Source: Flavobacteriaceae bacterium
GTDB lineage: Bacteria > Bacteroidota > Bacteroidia > Flavobacteriales > Flavobacteriaceae
Direction: 5' to 3'
Length of the DNA stretch: 5,859 nucleotides
Assembly: GCA_030633225.1 (NCBI GenBank)
Contig: DAOVTF010000144.1
Span: 1 to 5,859 of the forward strand
Positions 1 through 5,859 of this stretch are shown here, piece by piece; within the stretch, counting starts at the first letter, position 1, and every line of letters begins with the position of its first letter. Under the pieces are notes generated by a model. The model saw only the letters and a program-made list of their open reading frames with translations. It searched no databases and was not told the DNA's origin. Position numbers and translations under genes: made by a program.

Positions 1-336
1 AAGCCAATTCAAAGAAGTGAAAATAAAAAATCAACTGTGGCAGAAATTAAAAATCCTGCTCAAGTTGGCATAAGTAATTTTGATCTTATTGAAAAATTTT
101 TAGCATCAAAACCTAAAATTAAACCATCAAATTTAGATACTAGTTCAAACATTGCAAATGAAAGTATAAAAGAGAACGAAAGCTTAATGACAGAGACTTT
201 AGCTCATGTATATTTAGAACAAAAAAAGTACGAAAAAGCAATAACAGCTTTTACTGTTTTAAGTTTGAAATATCCGGAAAAAAGTAGTTTCTTTGCAAAC
301 CAAATAAAAGCAATAAAAAAATTACAAGAAAAATAA
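1..336 (+). CDS. C-terminal part of a TPR-like protein upstream of secG (5' end outside window)
   Basis: The frame is open from the first base of the window with no stop, giving 111 visible residues that end in TAA, so this is the 3' part of a longer gene. A GTG at position 37 is in frame but has no claim to be the real start. Visible residues about 63-96 (TETLAHVYLEQKKYEKAITA, then FTVLSLKYPEKS) fit the TPR helix-turn-helix pattern: small and aromatic residues at the usual spacing, ending in a KYPEKS turn. Upstream lies a polar linker with the short motif DLIEKFLASKPKIKP. From memory of the family, Bacteroidota proteins with this motif and a single C-terminal repeat often precede secG and groES. 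TPR repeats mediate protein-protein contacts, but the specific role is unknown. Only 7 bases separate the stop from secG, so the two are very likely co-transcribed. Confidence 0.8.
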   Translation, partial: KPIQRSENKKSTVAEIKNPAQVGISNFDLIEKFLASKPKIKPSNLDTSSNIANESIKENESLMTETLAHVYLEQKKYEKAITAFTVLSLKYPEKSSFFANQIKAIKKLQEK

Positions 337-343
337 TATAATT

Positions 344-691
344 ATGTCGTACTTTTTATTTTTAATATTAATAATTATAGTTTCAGTATTACTGATTTTA
401 GTAATTATGGTACAAAATCCAAAAGGTGGGGGTTTATCATCTTCTTTTGGCGGAGCAGGTGGATCTCAGAATCTTGGTGGTGTTCAAAATACAACCAATT
501 TTTTAGATAAAAGTACTTGGACTTTAGCAATAGTTCTTTTTGCATTGATTTTACTTTCTAATTTTGCAATTCCAAGAAACAATTCAATTGACATGAAATC
601 TGCTACTGAAGGAATTGTAAATGAAAGAGAAGTTTTTGAAGATGCTCCAGAAACTTTAGACACAGACAAACTTATTGACAGTTCTCAATAA
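344..691 (+). CDS. secG: Preprotein translocase subunit SecG
   Basis: A 115-aa inner-membrane protein with the SecG layout. Hydrophobic helix 1 spans about residues 3-23. A glycine-rich cytoplasmic loop (VQNPKGGGLSSSFGGAGGSQ, residues 23-42, then NLGG) follows, and helix 2 spans about 57-75. The VQNPKGGGL/FGG signature is the best-conserved part of the family. In the SecYEG channel SecG helps the SecA-driven cycle of preprotein export. The polar, largely acidic tail after helix 2 (about residues 78-115) extends beyond the core and brings the length close to that of E. coli SecG (110 aa). The ATG lies 7 bases after the preceding stop, which fits translation from a shared mRNA, and a strong terminator follows. 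Identification is by motif and topology and is secure. Confidence 0.95.
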   Translation: MSYFLFLILIIIVSVLLILVIMVQNPKGGGLSSSFGGAGGSQNLGGVQNTTNFLDKSTWTLAIVLFALILLSNFAIPRNNSIDMKSATEGIVNEREVFEDAPETLDTDKLIDSSQ

Positions 692-712
692 AAATTATAA
701 CAAAATACTTTT

Positions 713-750
713 AAAAATGCCAACGTAATGACACGTTGGCATTTTTTTTT
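713..750 (+). terminator. Rho-independent terminator after secG
   Basis: A perfect 14-bp inverted repeat has its left arm at 713-726 (AAAAATGCCAACGT) and right arm at 733-746, with a 6-base loop AATGAC. The right arm runs directly into a T tract covering 742-750. The core stem TGCCAACGT is moderately GC-rich against a very AT-rich background. It begins 21 bases after the secG stop and separates that unit from groESL. The A-run on the left arm means the mirrored transcript would also end in U residues, but no gene nearby needs that direction. Confidence 0.9.
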
Positions 751-754
751 ATAA

Positions 755-787
755 TTTGACAGATTTTTACAATTGGCAATATTATTG
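755..787 (+). promoter_or_regulatory. Probable Bacteroidota-type promoter of groESL
   Basis: The Bacteroidota primary sigma factor recognises TTTG (-33) and TAnnTTTG (-7). Here TTTG occurs at 755-758 and TATTATTG at 780-787, which matches 7 of the 8 consensus length with one mismatch at a fixed position. The spacer is 21 bases. The pair lies just after the secG terminator and 43 bases before the groES ATG, where a promoter is expected. The -7 element lies inside a short palindrome, GCAAT-ATT-ATTGC at 776-788, which could be a regulator site or chance. No CIRCE element (TTAGCACTC-N9-GAGTGCTAA) is present, so HrcA control is not supported here. The start site is inferred, not observed. Confidence 0.5.
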
Positions 788-830
788 CATAAAGTATATC
801 AAATTAATTAAATAACTAAAATTTTATAAA

Positions 831-1109
831 ATGAGCAAACTTAGTATCAAACCTCTTGCTGACAGAGTTGTAATAAAACCTTTAGAAGCAGAAACAAAAA
901 CAGCTTCAGGACTTTATATTCCAGATTCTGCAAAAGAAAAACCACAACAAGGTAAAGTTGTTGCTGTTGGTAAAGGGACAAAAGATGATCCAATAACTGT
1001 TAAAATTGGTGACACAGTATTATATGGCAAATTCGCTGGTACTGAATTAATATTAGATGGTAACGACTATTTAATTATGAGAGAAAGTGATATTTTCGCT
1101 ACTCTTTAA
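831..1109 (+). CDS. groES: Co-chaperonin GroES (Hsp10)
   Basis: A 92-aa cytoplasmic co-chaperonin that forms the heptameric lid on the GroEL ring. The N-terminus [16 protein letters not shown] is the family signature. The mobile loop that docks on GroEL covers about residues 17-35, with SGLYIP (26-31) in the position of the hydrophobic GGIVL tripeptide region of E. coli. The C-terminal part ([14 protein letters not shown], then [12 protein letters not shown]) is canonical. Against E. coli GroES (97 aa) the shortening falls in the roof hairpin, where [16 protein letters not shown] is about five residues shorter. The start is well fixed: an in-frame TAA lies 18 bases upstream, and the leader is A/T-rich with no Shine-Dalgarno. 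groEL follows after 76 bases with no terminator or good internal promoter in between, so the two form one operon. Confidence 0.97.
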   Translation: MSKLSIKPLADRVVIKPLEAETKTASGLYIPDSAKEKPQQGKVVAVGKGTKDDPITVKIGDTVLYGKFAGTELILDGNDYLIMRESDIFATL

Positions 1110-1164
1110 TTCACTTAACAAACTAAATATTAATAGATTCTGAAACAATATTTAAAGGTTTTAG

Positions 1165-2823
<1,659 letters not shown>

Positions 2824-2831
2824 GTCAAGCA

Positions 2832-2927
2832 TTATTCGACACTCCAATAAAAAGAACCCCTGAAATTTACTAATTTCAGGGGTTCTTAATTTAAAGTTTA
2901 TACACTTTATGGGATAGTGTCAAATAA
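2832..2927. repeat. Outer inverted repeat and second hairpin around the convergent terminator
   Basis: TTATTCGACACT at 2832-2843 and AGTGTCAAATAA at 2916-2927 are complementary at 11 of 12 positions and enclose the terminator hairpin. Inside them, TAAAGT (2892-2897) and ACTTTA (2904-2909) form a further 6-bp hairpin with a 6-base loop. Together the elements could fold as a three-way junction filling almost all of the gap between the two stop codons. The single mismatch is C-A in the + transcript but becomes a G-U wobble in the - transcript, so the fold is slightly better as the 3' end of the redoxin mRNA. Complementarity is seen directly; folding and function are inference. Confidence 0.5.
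2852..2887. terminator. Bidirectional terminator between convergent groEL and redoxin genes
   Basis: A perfect 16-bp inverted repeat has its left arm at 2852-2867 (AAGAACCCCTGAAATT), loop TACT (2868-2871) and right arm at 2872-2887. The CCCCTG/CAGGGG core gives strong pairing. On the - strand the stem runs into five T residues, the classical intrinsic form, so it suits the redoxin gene best. On the + strand the stem ends in TT followed by AATTTAAA, a weaker tail for groEL. It lies in the middle of the only convergent junction in the window and probably serves both sides. Confidence 0.85.
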
Positions 2928-2934
2928 ATTTTCT

Positions 2935-3519
2935 CTACAAAGACTTTAGAATTTCACTAAAATCAGATCTGTTTTTATAATTTGGATCGTATTGCACATA
3001 AATTATTTTCCCGTCTTGTCCAATTAAGTAAGTAGCCGGGACAGGTAAAACATTGTTGTTTGCCACATTATATTCAGCAACTTTATTAGTAACAAAACCA
3101 TAATAATTTGGAACATTTTCTTTGTTAACTTCAAAGGCAACTTTATAGTCCATCATGATTTTATTATCTACATCGTGTATAATTGAAAAACTTGTGCTCC
3201 ACTTTTTAGTAGTTTCTTTTGTTCTATCAACAGATTCCGGAGTTACAACCACAACATAAACACCTTTTTTAATAAACTCATCTAAATGGTTCTGCAACGA
3301 CCCAATATGCTTTTTGCAATGCGGACACCAGTTACCACGGTAAAAAACCACAAGAATTTTATTGCTTTTTAAAATTTCAGTTGAATTAATAATTAATCCA
3401 TTTTGATCTACGCCAGTAATTTTAGGAGCTTTATCCCCAACTTCTAAGTGTTCAATATTAATTTGAGACGTCATATTGTACGCACTAAACAGAAAGAAAA
3501 GAAATAGTATTTGTTTCAT
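2935..3519 (-). CDS. Exported peroxiredoxin-like thioredoxin-fold protein with CPHC motif
   Basis: A 194-aa protein of the AhpC/TSA-redoxin superfamily. Residues 1-18 form a signal peptide (MKQILFLFFLFSAYNMTS) with likely signal peptidase I cleavage before Q19, so the mature protein should act in the periplasm; no lipobox cysteine is seen. The redoxin domain runs from about 24 (LEVGDKAPKITGVDQNG) to the end. VVFYRGNWCPHCKKHI places the CxxC pair at C65 and C68, and PVPATYLIG carries the probable cis-proline P161 of the thioredoxin fold. No other cysteines occur. RGxWCPxC is typical of proteins annotated peroxiredoxin-like; C65 could attack a peroxide, or the pair could exchange disulfides as in TlpA/ResA proteins, and the sequence does not decide. 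An in-frame TAA 27 bases upstream fixes the start. It follows the TonB receptor gene by 78 bases on the same strand. Confidence 0.88.
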   Translation of the reverse strand: MKQILFLFFLFSAYNMTSQINIEHLEVGDKAPKITGVDQNGLIINSTEILKSNKILVVFYRGNWCPHCKKHIGSLQNHLDEFIKKGVYVVVVTPESVDRTKETTKKWSTSFSIIHDVDNKIMMDYKVAFEVNKENVPNYYGFVTNKVAEYNVANNNVLPVPATYLIGQDGKIIYVQYDPNYKNRSDFSEILKSL

Positions 3520-3538
3520 TTTATTAATTTTAAATTTT

Positions 3539-3572
3539 GAAAGTTAGTCGGTTATTTAAGTTTAAATTACAA
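3539..3572 (-). promoter_or_regulatory. Weak candidate promoter for the redoxin gene
   Basis: On the - strand TAACTTTC (3546 to 3539) matches TAnnTTTG except for the last base, and TTG (3572 to 3570) could serve as the -33 element. The spacer of 23 bases is at the long end of what Flavobacteriia promoters tolerate. The elements sit 20 bases upstream of the ATG. In this AT-rich gap such matches arise easily, so read-through from the receptor gene is equally possible. Confidence 0.25.
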
Positions 3573-3597
3573 CCCTTGTTTAGAAATTTAAAAACTC

Positions 3598-5421
3598 CTA
3601 TCTAAAAGTATATTTTAATGTAAAAAGCACATTGCTTTTTGGCATAGGAACCAAATTAGTTTCAGTATATTCTGTGTTAAAAATGTTATTAAACATTCCT
3701 GATATTTCCAAATTATTATACATTGCCGTTACTTTAAAATCAACAACATTATAGCTAGTTCCATCAGGTCTTTCAACAAATCTAAATGCTATATTTTGGC
3801 GTAGATATTCTAAGAATTGTGAATCAAAATTCGCAGTTACCTGATGTTTAATTGAGTTTAGAGAATATCTAGAAAACTGAATGTCTTGTTTTAAAACATC
3901 ATCTTCTAAAAAAGTATATCCCAAATTTAATTTTTGAATATAATTAAACCACCTGAAATTATAATTTATTTCTGTTTCAAATCCTTTGGTAATTACCTGA
4001 GCCAGATTAGTTGCTTGCCATTTATCATCTTCATTTGTTTTAACATAATCTATCAAATCCTTTGCATCTCTGTAAAAAAATGCAATATTAGCTGTCATAT
4101 TTTTAGATATAAATTTAGCTCCTATTTCTTCAGCTAAAGCCTTTTCAGAATTTAGATTTTCATTTCCCAAAGTAGTAGGACTACTAAAATACAAGTCTGT
4201 ATATGTTGGAATTCTATAAGTATAACCTACATTTCCATATAATTTAATTTTATTATTCATTGAGTATCCTATATCAATTCCTGGAAACGCTTGAAAATCA
4301 AAATCAGAATAATAAGTAAGAGCTAAACCTGGTGTTATATCAATTTTGTCATTAAACATTTGCAATCTTTGTTCTAAAAAACCTGTAATCATAGTCCGGT
4401 TATGATCACCAAGATTATTACTAACAATATAAACTTTTGCAATATCTAATCCAAAACCAGTCACACCAGCGTTTGAATTATATGATGCATCAATTGCAGT
4501 ACCAATTTTATTTGTAATATGTAGGTTTCTATAAATTTCAGGTTTATCTCTTACGAACTCATACATATCTTGACCTCTTTTCCAATACAATTTTGGCTTA
4601 AATTTGAAGTTAGATTTGTAAAGAGTTGAAGAAATACCGACTAAACTAGATTGAGTTTCTTCATATTGATCTTTAAATTGTGGGCTAGCATAAAACCCGT
4701 TAGCTCCAAATTTTCGTTCCATAAAAGTGGCAATAACATCAATTGGTGTACCTATAGTATTGAACTTACTTTTTACAAATACATTTTTATTATCAAAATC
4801 AGTGTTATACCGATATCCATCAGATGCATTACTAGAAATATGAACTTGATGAGAAGAATTTTTTAGTTTTAAACCACCTGCTAAACCAATAGTATAGGTA
4901 TGAAAAGACCCATAAGCAATTTCTCCTTTCAATTGAGTTGTAACATTTTTTTTTGTAACAATATTGATTGCTCCTGTAAATGCATTTTGACCAAAAACTC
5001 GTGCAGCTGGTCCTTTAATAATTTCAATTCTTTCAATATTCTCAATAGAAATCATAATATTCATGGTATGATGTCCTGTTTGTGGATTCTCGGTTTTTAT
5101 ACCATCAATTAATACTAGGGTTTGATCAAAACTTCCTCCACGAATATAAAGGTCTGATTGCATTCCATCAATCCCTCTTCGTCTAACATCGACACCAACA
5201 AATTGTTGTAACAAATCGGCTACATTGCTGGCTGTAGAGTTTTGAATATCTTTATTTGAAATTACCGTTATTGTTCTAGAGTTCTCATTAAATGGCACAT
5301 CTATTCTACTTGAAGAAATAATAATTTCATTTAAGTTTTCTACTTTACTTTCTTGCGAAAACAAAGAATTAAACCCAAATAAAAATACAATGATAAAAGA
5401 AAGATAGATTCTCAAAAACAT
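3598..5421 (-). CDS. TonB-dependent outer-membrane receptor, BtuB/Cir-like
   Basis: A 607-aa outer-membrane transporter that takes up a scarce ligand using energy passed by TonB-ExbBD. Residues 1-22 are a signal peptide (ending FNSLFS) with likely cleavage before Q23. A TonB-box-like stretch, LNEIIISSSR, lies at 30-39. The plug domain at about 45-157 includes TITVISNKDIQ, ADLLQQFVGVDVRRRGI, LYIRGGSFDQTLVLIDGI and RIEIIKGPAARVFGQNAFTG, followed by AINIVTKK. The rest is an aromatic-rich beta-barrel ending in LKYTFR, and GYTYRIPTYTDLYF is a typical barrel segment. The length fits the compact BtuB/vitamin-siderophore class and not the SusC class of about 1000 aa; no carboxypeptidase-like N-terminal domain is present. 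The ligand is not identifiable; cobalamin or a siderophore are options, but the 86-base leader is too short for a cobalamin riboswitch. An in-frame TAA 6 bases before the ATG rules out a longer start. Confidence 0.93.
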   Translation of the reverse strand: MFLRIYLSFIIVFLFGFNSLFSQESKVENLNEIIISSSRIDVPFNENSRTITVISNKDIQNSTASNVADLLQQFVGVDVRRRGIDGMQSDLYIRGGSFDQTLVLIDGIKTENPQTGHHTMNIMISIENIERIEIIKGPAARVFGQNAFTGAINIVTKKNVTTQLKGEIAYGSFHTYTIGLAGGLKLKNSSHQVHISSNASDGYRYNTDFDNKNVFVKSKFNTIGTPIDVIATFMERKFGANGFYASPQFKDQYEETQSSLVGISSTLYKSNFKFKPKLYWKRGQDMYEFVRDKPEIYRNLHITNKIGTAIDASYNSNAGVTGFGLDIAKVYIVSNNLGDHNRTMITGFLEQRLQMFNDKIDITPGLALTYYSDFDFQAFPGIDIGYSMNNKIKLYGNVGYTYRIPTYTDLYFSSPTTLGNENLNSEKALAEEIGAKFISKNMTANIAFFYRDAKDLIDYVKTNEDDKWQATNLAQVITKGFETEINYNFRWFNYIQKLNLGYTFLEDDVLKQDIQFSRYSLNSIKHQVTANFDSQFLEYLRQNIAFRFVERPDGTSYNVVDFKVTAMYNNLEISGMFNNIFNTEYTETNLVPMPKSNVLFTLKYTFR

Positions 5422-5455
5422 GCCTTAATTAATCAGCGAAAGTACAAAAAAGAGA

Positions 5456-5469
5456 GTAACAAAAGTTAC
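5456..5469. promoter_or_regulatory. Palindrome GTAAC-N4-GTTAC upstream of the receptor gene, overlapping a possible promoter
   Basis: GTAACAAAAGTTAC is a perfect 5-bp inverted repeat around AAAA, located 35 bases upstream of the receptor ATG. On the - strand it contains TAACTTTTG, close to the TAnnTTTG -7 element, with a TTG 16 bases further upstream (5487 to 5485). A second -7-like match, TACTTTCG, lies at 5444 to 5437 but lacks a well-spaced -33. An operator overlapping a promoter would fit a regulated uptake receptor. It is not a recognisable Fur box, and short AT-rich palindromes can be chance. Confidence 0.3.
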
Positions 5470-5507
5470 GCAAAACTCAATTATCAAGCATCTTTTACTA
5501 TAAAAAA

Positions 5508-5859
5508 TCAAACTTGATCTAACACTTTTTTATCTACTGGTTTCATAAATAGTTTAATATGAACTATACTTAAGCTAATAAACAATAATAAATAAGAGTA
5601 AAACAACAAGTCCATAACAGAAATTGAAGTCCATTTAAAAAACATATCAGGAAAGATCAATAGAAGTTCTGTAGAAATAAATGAAAATAAATACACGATC
5701 CACAAGTTTATAGAAATCGTTTTATTTACAAACACCCAAATAAAAGGGACATATAAACCTAAAAATAAAAAATGCAACCATGCTAATAAAATAAATCGAT
5801 TATGTATCACAAGTTCCGCTATCTGGGAAAATGATCCTGCAATATTGATTATAGCAATT
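5508..5859 (-). CDS. C-terminal part of an unrecognised multi-spanning membrane protein (5' end outside window)
   Basis: The frame stays open to the window edge with no stop, giving 116 visible residues ending in TGA. A GTG at 5810-5808 is in frame, but 16 further residues (IAIINIAGSFSQIAEL) precede it and look continuous, so the gene probably starts outside. Three hydrophobic segments are clear at about visible residues 22-44 (FILLAWLHFLFLGLYVPFI), 49-69 and 80-101, with a charged tail KLFMKPVDKKVLDQV that is probably cytoplasmic. A histidine sits inside the first segment (WLHFLFLG) and another near the end of the third (SIVHI), as in some haem- or metal-binding membrane proteins, but this is only suggestive. 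I do not recognise the family. It lies 86 bases upstream of the receptor gene on the same strand, with no convincing terminator between, so co-transcription is possible. Confidence 0.75.
   Translation of the reverse strand, partial: IAIINIAGSFSQIAELVIHNRFILLAWLHFLFLGLYVPFIWVFVNKTISINLWIVYLFSFISTELLLIFPDMFFKWTSISVMDLLFYSYLLLFISLSIVHIKLFMKPVDKKVLDQV

Noticed and set aside
484..669. Open frame on the - strand inside secG
   Set aside because: It lies wholly within secG, shows no family features and is a shadow of a well-identified gene.
751..830. CIRCE / HrcA operator upstream of groES
   Set aside because: Neither TTAGCACTC nor GAGTGCTAA, nor a close variant, occurs in this stretch.
3561..3592. 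AT-only inverted repeat TTTAAATT...AATTTAAA after the receptor stop, considered as a terminator
   Set aside because: The arms contain only A and T, the interior pairs poorly and no T tract follows on the - strand.
3934..5112. Three short + strand frames opposite the TonB receptor gene
   Set aside because: Each is contained in the receptor gene and is rich in Phe, Ile, Asn, Ser and Cys, as expected from reverse-complemented coding sequence. No leader or domain supports them.
5422..5507. Cobalamin riboswitch ahead of the BtuB-like receptor
   Set aside because: The gap is 86 bases, shorter than a cobalamin riboswitch, and no B12-box-like sequence is visible.
5497..5520. Possible terminator at the 3' end of the membrane-protein gene (ATCAA-GT-TTGAT followed by six T on the - strand)
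   Set aside because: The stem is 5 bp and AT-rich, with a loop of only two bases, and it overlaps the last codons. It is too weak to call.

Overview
The window is AT-rich chromosomal DNA that looks like a member of the Flavobacteriia (Bacteroidota). The grounds are A-rich leaders in place of Shine-Dalgarno sites, a possible Bacteroidota-type -33/-7 promoter, signal peptides followed by glutamine, the protein sequences themselves, and the gene order TPR-type protein, secG, groES, groEL. No phage, insertion sequence, CRISPR array, tRNA or rRNA was seen. The genus cannot be settled from this sequence.

The left half reads on the + strand. It opens with the 3' end of a gene whose product carries a C-terminal TPR-like helical repeat (1-336). 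Seven bases later comes secG, a subunit of the Sec translocon (344-691), and a strong hairpin terminator closes that unit (713-750). A separate unit then starts from a probable promoter at 755-787 and encodes the chaperonin pair groES (831-1109) and groEL (1186-2823). The two chaperonin proteins assemble into one ATP-driven folding chamber.

The right half reads on the - strand and converges on groEL. From its 5' side it holds the 3' end of an unrecognised multi-spanning membrane protein (5508-5859, cut by the window edge), a BtuB-like TonB-dependent outer-membrane receptor of 607 aa (3598-5421), and an exported thioredoxin-fold, peroxiredoxin-like protein with a CPHC motif (2935-3519). The last two lie 78 bases apart on the same strand and may be co-transcribed.

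The 111-base gap between the convergent groEL and redoxin genes holds a perfect 16-bp hairpin. That hairpin sits beside a smaller one inside an outer 12-nt inverted repeat, so the gap could fold as a three-way junction. This is the least ordinary structure in the window. Overall the region is conserved housekeeping sequence plus one outer-membrane uptake locus, and I see no convincing evidence of a new defence, mobile or biosynthetic system.
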